From a bacterium (lineage in GTDB: Bacteria; Cyanobacteriota; Vampirovibrionia; Obscuribacterales; Obscuribacteraceae), in assembly GCA_016124935.1 (NCBI GenBank), contig WGMS01000017.1:58963-122962 (forward strand): 64,000 nucleotides of DNA, written 5' to 3'. Below, piece after piece: positions 45,034 to 54,400 of this stretch. The notes under the pieces are model-generated. The model was not told the DNA's origin and searched no databases. It was given only the letters and a program-made list of their open reading frames with translations. Both the position numbers and the translations under genes were made by a program. Position 1 is the stretch's first letter. Each line of letters starts with the position of its first letter.

Positions 45034-45990
45034 TCAAATAGACGAACCGGAAAGAAGTCCGCTTGCTTCCATCAGAGAATCCATCTCTTTCTTGCGCTCA
45101 TCGCTTAGTGGAACGAGCGGCAGTCTCAAACTAGCCGAGCAGATGCCCATGGCAGACAGAATATACTTTAGACAGGTCGGATTGGGTTCGACGAAAAGAC
45201 CCTTGAAGAGCGGCAGATAGCGATAATGCAGCCCGCGAGCCCGATCAAGATCACCGTCCATGGCGGCATCGATCATCTCTTTCAGCTGTCTGCCTACCAG
45301 ATGAGAGGCGACACTGACCACACCACAGGCGCCCACAGAGAGCATCTGCAGGGTAAGGTAATCGTCACCGCTGTAAATGCGAAAGTCCGAGTCGGATTTC
45401 GAGCCGGAACCGGACAAGAGGCTTGCCAGCTGAGCGGTCTGATCGACATTGCCGGCAGAATCCTTTATGGCCCTTACACCGGGACATTCCCTGGCAAGCC
45501 TGACCATGGTAGCCGGCTCTATGTTGATACCGCAGCGCCCTGGTATGTTATAGACCAGAATCGGCAGATCAACCGCGTCGGCCACCGCCTTTACATGGGC
45601 GAATACGCCTTCTTGATTGGGTTTGTTGTAATAGGGCGCGACAATTAGAAGACCTTCGGCACCGGCTTCCCGGGCCGCTCTGGCGCTCTCGACCGAGGAC
45701 TTTGTGTTGTTCGAGCCTGCGCCGAATATCACCTTGGCTCGACCGGCAGAAATTTCAATGACCTTCTTTAGAAGGGCGATTTTCTCGTCACCACTCAGTG
45801 TGGGACTTTCACCGGTGGTCCCGGCTACAAGTATGGTCTCGGTCGCGTTCGCGATCAGATGTTCGACCAGTTTTTCCAGGCTGCCATAGTCTATAGACTC
45901 GCCTTTTTCGTCGAAAGGCGTAACCATGGCGGTTACTACCCGGCCGAATAAAGTGTCGTCGTTATTGATGATCTCGGGCAAAACAACCAA
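45034..45990 (-). CDS. dapA: 4-hydroxy-tetrahydrodipicolinate synthase
   Basis: 318 residues. TAMVTPF start, GTTGESPTLS, the Schiff-base Lys in AIKDSAGN, and Tyr in VYNIPGRCG are present. Condenses pyruvate with aspartate semialdehyde in the lysine/meso-DAP pathway. TTG start at 45990; a second TTG three codons in (with AGG upstream) is an equally good start. 9 bp after asd. Confidence 0.97.
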   Translation of the reverse strand: MVVLPEIINNDDTLFGRVVTAMVTPFDEKGESIDYGSLEKLVEHLIANATETILVAGTTGESPTLSGDEKIALLKKVIEISAGRAKVIFGAGSNNTKSSVESARAAREAGAEGLLIVAPYYNKPNQEGVFAHVKAVADAVDLPILVYNIPGRCGINIEPATMVRLARECPGVRAIKDSAGNVDQTAQLASLLSGSGSKSDSDFRIYSGDDYLTLQMLSVGACGVVSVASHLVGRQLKEMIDAAMDGDLDRARGLHYRYLPLFKGLFVEPNPTCLKYILSAMGICSASLRLPLVPLSDERKKEMDSLMEASGLLSGSSI

Positions 45991-45999
45991 CCTCAGAAA

Positions 46000-47070
46000 T
46001 TAAGTGCTCAACGGGATTCCATCTTTCTTGCTTTTGCTCTTAGCCTCGATCAGATCATGATCCAGCAGATACTCGGCGATACGCACCGCATTCAGTGCCG
46101 CACCGATACGAAGATTGTCCGCCACCACCCACATATTGATACCGTTTTCAGAAGAGCTGTCTTTGCGAATCCGCCCGACATAGACGGGATCTAATCCGGC
46201 ACAATCGATGGGAGTAGGATAACGACCCTCTGCCGGCTGGTCCCAGATCTCGATAATCGGACTATCAGAAAGGCTCTCTCTAACCTGAGCGGGGCTCACC
46301 GGCCGCTCGAGATCGCAGGTGACCGCTTCGCTATGACCAATTAAAACCGGCACTCTCACCGCAGTACAAGTAACCTTCAAATCCGGCAACTCCAGAATTT
46401 TTCTGGTCTCTTCTATGACTTTGGCTTCTTCTTTCGTATAGCCATCTTCCAAAAACACGTCGATTTGAGGAATCAGATTAAAAGCTATTTGACGAGGCAT
46501 GACCTCGGTTTTTACCTCCGAGCCATTTAACAACGCCTTCGACTGCTGCTCCAGCTCTTCCATCGCCTCTTTGCCGGCACCGCTGACAGATTGATAGGTA
46601 GAGACTATCACTCGCTTCAATCCGGCCAGCTCATGAAGAATTTTGAGCACGACCACAAGCTGCGAGGTTGAACAATTGGGGTTGGCGATAATACCCTTAT
46701 GTCCTTTCAGGGCATGACCGTTTACCTCGGGCACCACCAATGGTACTGTCGGGTCCATTCTGAAAGCGCTGGAGTTATCGATGATGACCGCACCGCACTC
46801 GACAATCTTATCTACCCAGTGCTTGCTAACAGAGGCTCCTGCAGAAGCGAGAACCAGGTCCACATCCTTGAAGATCTCTTCACTCGGTTCGGTAACCGGA
46901 TAATCTTTGTCGAGAAAACGAACGGTCTGGTTTGCGGAACGGGCGGACGCCAGGGGATAGAATTTACCCACCGGAAACTTTCTCGATTCGAGAACGGCGA
47001 TCAATTCCTGACCGACTCGTCCGGTGGCCCCCAAAATGGCGACATTTAACTGATCTTGCGGGTTTTGCAT
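46000..47070 (-). CDS. asd: Aspartate-semialdehyde dehydrogenase
   Basis: 356 residues. GATGRVGQELI NADP-binding start, IANPNCSTSQ with the catalytic Cys, STYQSVSGAGKEAM, and the substrate-binding VRVPVLIGHSEAV. Strong RBS GGAGGGA before the ATG. Makes the branch-point aldehyde for lysine/DAP, Thr and Met. Separated from dapB by 70 bp, so a promoter may lie between. Confidence 0.98.
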   Translation of the reverse strand: MQNPQDQLNVAILGATGRVGQELIAVLESRKFPVGKFYPLASARSANQTVRFLDKDYPVTEPSEEIFKDVDLVLASAGASVSKHWVDKIVECGAVIIDNSSAFRMDPTVPLVVPEVNGHALKGHKGIIANPNCSTSQLVVVLKILHELAGLKRVIVSTYQSVSGAGKEAMEELEQQSKALLNGSEVKTEVMPRQIAFNLIPQIDVFLEDGYTKEEAKVIEETRKILELPDLKVTCTAVRVPVLIGHSEAVTCDLERPVSPAQVRESLSDSPIIEIWDQPAEGRYPTPIDCAGLDPVYVGRIRKDSSSENGINMWVVADNLRIGAALNAVRIAEYLLDHDLIEAKSKSKKDGIPLST

Positions 47071-47140
47071 GGCTGAGATTCCCTCCAGTGTGCAAATTTA
47101 GCACGAACAGCGCTCCAACTGAAGCACTATCACCAGTTGT

Positions 47141-47968
47141 TTACAAGAGATTTTCCAGGCCTAACGTGAACCGATCCCGCTCCATCAGCGATCTCACGCT
47201 CAAAACTATGCCTTTGACGAAGCAATCGGTATTGAAGCTGTTGTGGCGCAAGGTCAGCATCTCACCGGGCGCGCCGAATATAACATCCTGATGCGAGATA
47301 AGACCAGGCAGCCTCAAAGAATGAATTCTGACCCCTGCTTCCGTTCTACCGCCCCGGGCTCCTTTCAACAACTCTCGCTCTTCTGTATCGGGCGGCAACT
47401 CGGAAGGGTTGTACTGATCCTGCACTTCAGCCAGCTTGGCGGCAGTATAGGTAGCGGTTCCCGAAGGAGCATCCAGCTTTTTCACACCGTGCATCTCGAC
47501 GATTTCGACATTGTGGAAATGCTTGCCCGCCATCCTGGCAAACTCCATCATCAAGACAGCCCCCACCGAAAAGTTGGGAATAACCATGGACCCGACCCCT
47601 GCCGCTGCCGAAAGAGAGGCAAGCTCGTCAAAATCAGCCTGACTCAAGCCGGAAGTGCCGATAAGCGGTCGTATTCCATTAGCCAGAGCCTGCCTGGCAT
47701 GCTCCATACAGGACTCCGCCCGGGTGAACTCGAGCAGAATATCCGGGCTGGTATCGGCCAGACAGGAGAATAGATCCTCTGAGACCTTCACCCCTGTATC
47801 GGCGGACCCGCCGCCCAGGGACGAAAGATCCTTTCCTACATAAGCAGCACCGGCGCGACCGAACGCCCCTACCACTTCTATATCATCCAGTCCGGTCAAA
47901 GCTCCAAGCGAAGCCCGGCCCATCTTGCCATTGACTCCGGCGATGACTACTTTTATCTTGCTGCCCAC
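47141..47968 (-). CDS. dapB: 4-hydroxy-tetrahydrodipicolinate reductase
   Basis: 275 residues. VVIAGVNGKMG dinucleotide loop; the active-site motif reads EMHGVKKLDAPSGTA, in which the first conserved His and the Lys are kept but the second His is Gly. SFNTDCFVKGIVLSVRSL closes the protein. Reduces the DapA product. Five bp after dut. Confidence 0.96.
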   Translation of the reverse strand: MGSKIKVVIAGVNGKMGRASLGALTGLDDIEVVGAFGRAGAAYVGKDLSSLGGGSADTGVKVSEDLFSCLADTSPDILLEFTRAESCMEHARQALANGIRPLIGTSGLSQADFDELASLSAAAGVGSMVIPNFSVGAVLMMEFARMAGKHFHNVEIVEMHGVKKLDAPSGTATYTAAKLAEVQDQYNPSELPPDTEERELLKGARGGRTEAGVRIHSLRLPGLISHQDVIFGAPGEMLTLRHNSFNTDCFVKGIVLSVRSLMERDRFTLGLENLL

Positions 47969-47973
47969 CGAAA

Positions 47974-48444
47974 CTATTTTGCCTCGCCGGCCACAAGCCT
48001 GGATTTACCGGTGGAGCCGAAACCGCCTTCACCGCGCTCGGTCTCATCCACCGACTCCACTTCGATGACCTCTACTTCCGGCACCGGAGTGATGAGCATC
48101 TGAGCGATACGCTCGCCAGGCTGAAAAGTGTAGGCTTCTTTGCCGTGGTTAATAACAAGAACTTTGACCTCGCCACGATAGTCGGAGTCGACTGTGCCGA
48201 CACAGTTGGTCAAAGAGATACCGGCTTTGTCAGCCAGGCCTGAGCGCGGTCTTATCTGGCCTTCATAGCCTGAGGGAATCTCCACTTTGATTCCGGTGGG
48301 GAGCTTGGTCCTCTCGCCGGCTGAGAGCATAAGCGGCTCTTCGGCGGCAAAACAGAGATCCATACCGGCAGCTCCACCGGTGGCATACTCGGGCAGCGCT
48401 TTGCAATGCGCCAGTCTTTCTACTCTTAATTTGACTTTGCTCAT
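47974..48444 (-). CDS. dut: dUTP diphosphatase (dUTPase)
   Basis: 156 residues. All five trimeric dUTPase motifs are visible: GAAGMDLCFA, RPRSGLADK, GTVDSDYRGE, PGERIAQMLI and GEGGFGSTG. Start is ATG 48444 with GGAG 7 nt upstream. The frame remains open to 48630 but that stretch overlaps the candidate RNA and is not dUTPase-like. Hydrolyses dUTP to dUMP. Confidence 0.97.
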   Translation of the reverse strand: MSKVKLRVERLAHCKALPEYATGGAAGMDLCFAAEEPLMLSAGERTKLPTGIKVEIPSGYEGQIRPRSGLADKAGISLTNCVGTVDSDYRGEVKVLVINHGKEAYTFQPGERIAQMLITPVPEVEVIEVESVDETERGEGGFGSTGKSRLVAGEAK

Positions 48445-48520
48445 CAGACAACTCCAGGTCCGGGTCATATAAATGAATAGACACAGACTAAAGAGTTTTG
48501 CTCCGAATTTCAATTTAAAT

Positions 48521-48561
48521 GAAAATACAAAAACACCATCCGACTTGCGCCGCGATGGTGT
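48521..48561 (-). terminator. Terminator of the candidate ncRNA
   Basis: On the minus strand ACACCATC pairs with GATGGTGT (8 bp, 13-nt GC-rich loop) and is followed by TTTTTGTATTTTC. It is ~77 bp upstream of the dut ATG, so it either ends a separate RNA or acts as an attenuator for dut. Confidence 0.75.
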
Positions 48562-48735
48562 CTTTGCTACTACCTGGCTGCCTGCTGCGAACAGGCTCAG
48601 TATTTCAGTACGCTTCAGCCAGTCCTTCACATACTGCGGGCTTCATGCTGCTGTATCCGGTTTGGTACCAACCTGGTGTTTCCGCACAGCCCCTCGGCTC
48701 GAAGTGGTCTCATTCAGACCGCTCACCGTCTTTAC
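48530..48735 (-). ncRNA. Candidate structured non-coding RNA, ~200 nt, family not identified
   Basis: A promoter (48742-48770) and an intrinsic terminator (48521-48561) on the minus strand bracket ~205 nt with no supportable protein. The sequence has many complementary segments: GGTCT/AGACC with a 5-nt loop, AGCC/GGCT, a self-complementary TTGGTACCAA, CTGGCTG/CAGCCAG (7 bp) enclosing CTG-TTCG-CAG, CAGTAT/ATACTG that would form a pseudoknot with that helix, and a GACGGTG/CACCATC end pairing. Signatures of tmRNA, RNase P, SRP RNA and lysine riboswitch are absent. 6S RNA is possible by size but I cannot confirm it. Could be a free small RNA or a dut leader. Confidence 0.6.
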
Positions 48736-48741
48736 TCTTTT

Positions 48742-48770
48742 ATAATACCAACCAGGATCGAGGATGGGAA
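48742..48770 (-). promoter_or_regulatory. Promoter of the candidate ncRNA (TTCCCA-N17-TATTAT)
   Basis: Minus-strand -35 TTCCCA (4/6) and -10 TATTAT (5/6) with a 17-nt spacer. Predicted transcript start near 48735. Confidence 0.45.
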
Positions 48771-49048
48771 GTACCCCGAATTACATTTAAGAAAACTTTT
48801 TCCAACTGGCACATAACCGTTTTTCATGAGCTTCTTCATAGGCAAGAAAAAGATCCAAACGCTCGGCCCATACGCCAGCTTTTAGTTTCTGGCGACGCAA
48901 AACAATCTTGCCCAAAATCCGCAAACCCATACGCACAAACGGTTTCGGGCGCCGACTTCACAGAAGAAGGGCACCGCCGAAGCCACCATTTTCAACCCAT
49001 GAAAACCGGCAACTTGAATCTATTCAATTGACAGGTGAATGACCCGCC

Positions 49049-49207
49049 TTACAGCGAGCTGGTTTTCACCAAGATCGAGCCCTCGACTGGAGCATCATAT
49101 GCGCCACCACCATCATCATACGGTTTAAAAATCAGGGCGATCACCTCTTCGTCATCTTCATCTTCGTCATCACTGACACATGATGAAGACGGCGGGGAAG
49201 AGATCAT
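49049..49207 (-). CDS. Possible small acidic protein (52 residues)
   Basis: Minus-strand frame from ATG 49207 to TAA 49049: a Ser/Pro-rich start, an Asp/Glu run (DDEDEDDEEV), then a plausible folded end with IALIFKPYDDGGGAYDA and GSILVKTSSL. No ribosome site and no homologue recognised. The Asp/Glu run could be just a translated trinucleotide repeat, hence low confidence. Confidence 0.25.
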   Translation of the reverse strand: MISSPPSSSCVSDDEDEDDEEVIALIFKPYDDGGGAYDAPVEGSILVKTSSL

Positions 49208-49484
49208 GGTGAGAAATACTGACTTCGTCTCAGCGATCGTTCACCGTTTTGAGCCCGACTCTCACCGATTAGAAGGCAAGTCGTGGGTTTCTCTTATGTT
49301 TCACAAAGGTTTGGGCGCTTTCAATCGGAACTCCGACAGGTTACACCGACCTCTGATTTACTTATTAGTATTATACCCCCAATAACTCAGAAATTGCATG
49401 GTCTCTATCGAAGTTCCTCGACCAGAAACATAGCGCCTGGATATACTCGAAGCGGAAAAAGTCGTAAAAACTGGTAATGCCAAG

Positions 49485-49513
49485 AAGACAGGGAGCGAGC
49501 CGGAGCCTATAAT
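49485..49513 (+). promoter_or_regulatory. Promoter of tRNA-Thr (AAGACA-N17-TATAAT)
   Basis: -35 AAGACA (4/6), 17-nt spacer, perfect -10 TATAAT ending 10 nt before the first base of the tRNA. Confidence 0.7.
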
Positions 49514-49523
49514 AAAAATCTGT

Positions 49524-49599
<76 letters not shown>

Positions 49600-49710
49600 T
49601 TTTTTCACGGTCCGGACTCGATTCGAGCCTTCCTGCAACCGGACAGTATTGATCTTGCTTCTCAGTGGGTAAGACCTCATTAGAGATGATCTCTTTTGGC
49701 GGAGTGACAG

Positions 49711-51423
49711 ATGACCAGTGAAGGTCGCAAGAAAGAATCAGTCAGCGCTAACGAGAGCGCTGTCCCGGACGCACAAATTCTTGCCAGCCCTCCGTCCAGA
49801 ACGCAGCTGGCAGCGATCATGTCCGAAGCAGAAGATTCTGCCCCTATCGCCCAGGAGATAAAATTCGCCCTGGCCGACGGTCAGAAGTATCTTCTGCGCA
49901 TCAATTACCAGAGCAAAGATGCCAACGAGCCCAGCTGGGTGCTGAGCACCCTTGACGAAGTGCCGCCCACGGTATTCTGGAACATCTCCACCGAAAACCC
50001 CGAACAGATCTACAACCTGATTCTAAAGCGGGTGCGCAACACCAAAACCACCCCGCAAGCAAAACCAGCAGAGAACAAGGTCGAAACCAAGCCCCAGAGC
50101 AGATCTTCCCAGGAAGACACCGGACCGATAGGAGAATCGGAAGCCACCTATCGCAATATCCCGGACGCCCAGCCTATCGGCTCTTTTTTCAATGATCGTT
50201 ATGTTGTCCTGGGCGAGATAGGCTCCGGCGGCATGAGCCGGGTCTACAAAGCAAAAGATAAACGAAACGGTAAGACAGTGGCGGTCAAAGTGTTGCATCC
50301 CCACCTGCTCAAACAGGGACTAGCCACCAATAATGACCCTAGAAAGCGCTTCGAACAAGAATTCAAAGCGACCATGGCTCTCGGCCATGACAACATCGTC
50401 AGCGTCACGGACCATGGCTTCACCGATGAGGGCTTGCCTTTCATGGTGATGGAGTATATCAACGGACACAGCTTAGAGCAGCTACTGAGAGCCCAGAATC
50501 GCCTCAAACTGAGTCAATTCTTCACCACCTTCTACCAGACTCTCTCGGCGCTCATACATGCCCACGAACGCGGCGTGGTCCACCGGGACGTCAAGCCGAG
50601 CAATATAATGATGATCAAGACAGAGCAGAACGTCAACATCGTCAAGCTGCTCGATTTCGGAATCGCCAAAGTATTCAGAGAGAATACCGGCAGCAAGAAC
50701 GATCAGAATATCACCCAGACCGGAGACATCTTCGGCAGCCCTTTCTATATGAGCCCCGAGCAATGCAAAGGCGAGAACCTCGACGCCCGCTCGGATATCT
50801 ATTCTCTGGGCTGTGTCATGTACCAGGCCCTCACCGGCAAACGTCCCTTCGAGGGAGAAAACGCTTATAAAACAATCTATCTCCATGTCAATATCATGCC
50901 GCCTTCCTTCGGCATGGTCAGACCTGACCTGAGCCTGCCCAAGAAGCTGGAGGCAATAGTAATGAAATGCCTGGAGAAAAAGCCTCAGAATCGATATCAG
51001 GAAGCCCGGGAGCTTCGTCTGGAGTTAGAGAGGCTTGCCCAGGAAAATAACGAAGAGAGCGAAGGCTGGGTAACCAAACAGACCAAATCGGGCACTTTCT
51101 ACGCCGTCCACCCGACATCGGGCAAAGAAGAGTCGGCAGTGGTTATTTCTGTTTTAAAACTCTTGCTCCATGCAGGAATCATCGACAATGACGCCTATGC
51201 CAGAGCCTCTCACCTGGATGACACAAGCACCGCCGGCACAAGCAAATGGCTTGTGCAATCAGGATTTCTAGACAATAAAACCCTCCACGCCGCGATCAAA
51301 TGCCAGGCTTTAATAGAACGCAAGGATCTGAAGCTCGAAAAAGCGGTGATTGCCCTGAATTATTGCCAGCGTATGCGAGTCGGGCTCGATGAAGCCCTGG
51401 AAGAGCTTGGCTGGAAAATCTAG
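49711..51423 (+). CDS. Soluble Ser/Thr protein kinase with C-terminal MshEN-like module
   Basis: 570 residues. Residues ~45-110 are a small N-terminal domain (VFWNISTENPEQIYNLILKR), ~115-150 a linker, and ~162-440 a complete Hanks kinase: G-loop GEIGSGGMSRVY, AVKVL (K193), HRDVKPSN (291-298), DFGIAK (315-320), GSPFYMSPEQ. All catalytic residues are present, so it should be active. No membrane helix, unlike most bacterial Hanks kinases. Residues ~478-569 form one copy of the ~90-residue module that the 400-residue protein at 33562-34764 carries four times, ending in the same GLDEALEELGWK. RBS GGAG. Stop shares CTAG (51420-51423) with the convergent giant gene. Confidence 0.93.
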   Translation: MTSEGRKKESVSANESAVPDAQILASPPSRTQLAAIMSEAEDSAPIAQEIKFALADGQKYLLRINYQSKDANEPSWVLSTLDEVPPTVFWNISTENPEQIYNLILKRVRNTKTTPQAKPAENKVETKPQSRSSQEDTGPIGESEATYRNIPDAQPIGSFFNDRYVVLGEIGSGGMSRVYKAKDKRNGKTVAVKVLHPHLLKQGLATNNDPRKRFEQEFKATMALGHDNIVSVTDHGFTDEGLPFMVMEYINGHSLEQLLRAQNRLKLSQFFTTFYQTLSALIHAHERGVVHRDVKPSNIMMIKTEQNVNIVKLLDFGIAKVFRENTGSKNDQNITQTGDIFGSPFYMSPEQCKGENLDARSDIYSLGCVMYQALTGKRPFEGENAYKTIYLHVNIMPPSFGMVRPDLSLPKKLEAIVMKCLEKKPQNRYQEARELRLELERLAQENNEESEGWVTKQTKSGTFYAVHPTSGKEESAVVISVLKLLLHAGIIDNDAYARASHLDDTSTAGTSKWLVQSGFLDNKTLHAAIKCQALIERKDLKLEKAVIALNYCQRMRVGLDEALEELGWKI

Positions 51424-54400
51424 ATATCAGTATCTTCGGAAATATCATCGGTCCTTTCGGGGTTTTGAGAATCTTCTTCGAAGCACTTTGTCAGGGCAGA
51501 CCTCGCCCCGGGATGAACTGGCTCGAGAAATTCAGCCAGGTCGAGAAAGCCGCTTTTCAGTCGGGATCTGCGAGCAGGGTCGAGAGAGTCTATATTCTTA
51601 TCGCAGAAAGAAATTATTTTTGCGGCAAATTTAGAATCCAGTTCGTAGCGTTTGATGAAATCCTCTACCTCTTTCAGGAGCTGCTTCATGTATCGCGTCG
51701 AAGGCACGTCGGTGGTCAGAATCCTGGCTAGTTTTTCCATAATCAGATCCTGTTCCACAAGCTGTATCTGAATCGACAACTCGATACCGGCCGCTTCGTA
51801 TATGGCTATGACCTCGTCGCAATCCGGTCCGCGAACATGGCGCCTGGCAAGCTTGCGCAAAAGATGACGACCATCCTCGGACTGACTCCCCAACTCCTTC
51901 AACTTTGTCGCTGCCTGGTCGTGCTGGCGAACAGCATCGAGACAATCTATCACCGCAAGGGCTCTATCGTCATTGGAGGCGCCGAATATGACCAGCGCCG
52001 CCTCGTAGATAGAAGAGGCATGGACGCCATGCTGCAGCGATTCATGATCTTCTGCTTCCATATATAAGTGATCTGCCAGCCTCAAAGCCAGATCCGATTC
52101 CAACTCGATGGTCTCGTTTATCAATGCCGCTCCCACCCTGTAGATATCCTTTCTCTGGGCGGAAGGATCTATCAATGTCCGGATCTTCCCTTTGCTCAGG
52201 TCCTTGCCCAAAGCAAACTGAGCCAGACATACAGAAGCACGATAATAACTTTCGACCCTGCCCTGGTTGGAAGAAAGAGCTGAGCGAGACTCCGCCACCG
52301 CTTTGCTGAAACAGGACTTAGCCATTCTTGTGTTAGAGAGCAAGTACTGGCAATAACCGAGCGCGATCTCGGCATCCACAAAGAATCGTCTTCCTCTATC
52401 CATGTTCTCGAACTCGGTAAGAGCCTTTACCGCCTCTCCATAGCGCTCTCTGTCGACCAGAAAGAGCGCTCTATGAAGCGCTTTCCATAGCTTCTCTTCC
52501 TTGGTAGAGCGAAACCTTGTCTTGACGACCGCCGGAGCAGGGGCATTCTTGAAACTTCCATCCACCCCAATCAAAATTTCGCCACCATTATCAGTGCTTT
52601 CATCCGCTTCCAAAGCATCCTGATCGTCAGCCCAGGGACGCTTCAGACCTGACTTCAGCTTAGCCGAGGGCACACACTTGCCGAGCCTGACCCTGACCTC
52701 TTCGAACTCATCAGGCATATCTTCGAAGATTTCAGAGAGAATGCTCAGATGATTCTCCATCCCCTCCGGGCTGGAGCGACCGATCAACTCTACCACTCGC
52801 ATGGCGAAGTCAGGACTCAATCCATCCCGCTCTTTGAGAGTGGAAATTATCTCGATGGCGCAACCGAGTGCGTAACCATCCACCAGGGCAAGCCCGGTTC
52901 GATCGCGGTTTTCCAGAGCGATGGTGAAATAGCGCATGGACCACAGCTCATAGGCCTGGACCACGTTGCCACCGGCCTTGCCTTCGTGTTTCTCGAAGAT
53001 ATTTATAGCCCTTCCGAACTTACCCTGATCGACAAGATTATGCGCCAGGGTAATCTCGCGCCGATTTCTCCAGGTCTCCACTTTCTCTTCCATCAGTGTG
53101 AGGCGTATGTCATCCTCCTCCGCACACCATGAAAGTAGAGAAAGAGTCATCTTGAGCTCATCGTCGCTGACATGTTCATAGGATCTGGCCATTTGTAGAT
53201 CCAGGACCTTGACCAGGATCTGAAAGATAAGATCAAGCTCAAAATGATTGGCGCGCATGGTGGCACCGACGATGGCCCTGACGGTACGCTCCAGATCCGG
53301 TGAATCGAGCAATAAACCGGCGGCGGTATCGAGGTCGTCATTAACCAGCAAACACTCGATCACCCGATGGGCATCGGCATCCACCAGGCCAGCTCGCTGA
53401 AAGATCCTGAAGCTGGTGGCATATATCTCCTGGGCGTCTCGTCCACGCCCTACAGAAGTAAGATCCCTGGCACAATCAGCCAGCAAAACCGCCAGATTTT
53501 TGGATCGATTCAAGCGACACTTGTCTAAATAAGCCAGAGATAGAGCGAGACTCTCACCGGTAGGAGCAATCTCGCTCAGATAGTTGAGACAGCGGTTGCG
53601 TCTTTTGTAACCGCCTGAGTCGGTAATCACCACGGCAAAGAAGACAGCGAAATGAAATTCATAAATAGACTCCAGTTTATTCAAAAGGTCGATAGAATGA
53701 GCCTGCCCTTCTTCGAAGGAGTCCATCATGATGGCGGCGGCTTCGGGCGTCTTGCCGATAGCGAGCAGACAGTCGGCGATATAGACACTAAACTCGCCGG
53801 AGCCGCCCGGGAGCTTTCGAAACAGCTCCAGAGCCTTCTGATAGGCTATCTTAGAATATTTATACTGCCTCTCCAGATAATAGCGCTCCGCCACCTCTCG
53901 CAAGAAGATCGCATAACGACTGGTTGTTAACAGCCTGGAATGCGCGTTCTCGGCCTCTAGAAGAGTGGTCAGCCCGACCGGGTTTCGTATATTGTCCCGA
54001 AACAACTCAATCACTCTATCTCCATCATTCTCGAATCGAGCCACGGATATAGCCGTAATCGCCCTCAGCACCAGGAGCTTGACCTCGTTGGCGGACCGTT
54101 CGTCGGTAGTTTCAATACGCTGGCAAAATTCTATCAACGCTTCAAAAGAGGCGATGGCGCTCTCCATCTCGTCTCTCGACAAATAGAGATGACCAACATC
54201 CAGCAATAGATTGGGAATGGTCAATTTATTACCGAAAGCGCCGTCTTTCTCCTGCCGAATCACAGAAAGGAATGCTCTCGACTTCTTCAAAGATTTGATC
54301 ACCAGATCATAAGAACGATCCAGTTGATCCGATTCATAATAAGTCGCCGCCAGAAGCAGGGTAGCCCGCATGGAAGACTGGCTGGAGCCGAGCACCGAGG

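Larger units (their letters stand above)
48771..49523. other. Long low-coding intergenic region before tRNA-Thr
   Basis: About 750 bp with no convincing protein apart from one short acidic frame on the minus strand (49049-49207). Contains an imperfect trinucleotide run (TCD repeats, about 49146-49180) that encodes a Ser run in one frame and Asp/Glu in the other. Confidence 0.5.

Noticed and set aside
48445..48630. N-terminal extension of dut
   Set aside because: The family starts at ATG 48444 with a good ribosome site; the extension overlaps the RNA candidate and terminator.
48521..48770. Lysine (L-box) riboswitch upstream of the dut-dapB-asd-dapA genes
   Set aside because: Tempting because of the lysine genes, but the L-box conserved blocks are absent and the first gene downstream is dut.
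48521..48770. tmRNA, SRP RNA or RNase P RNA
   Set aside because: None of their conserved sequence blocks is present and the size is wrong for RNase P RNA and tmRNA.
49035..49385. Plus-strand frame with a Ser run
   Set aside because: Ser run is the translation of the TCD repeat, no ribosome site, no domain.
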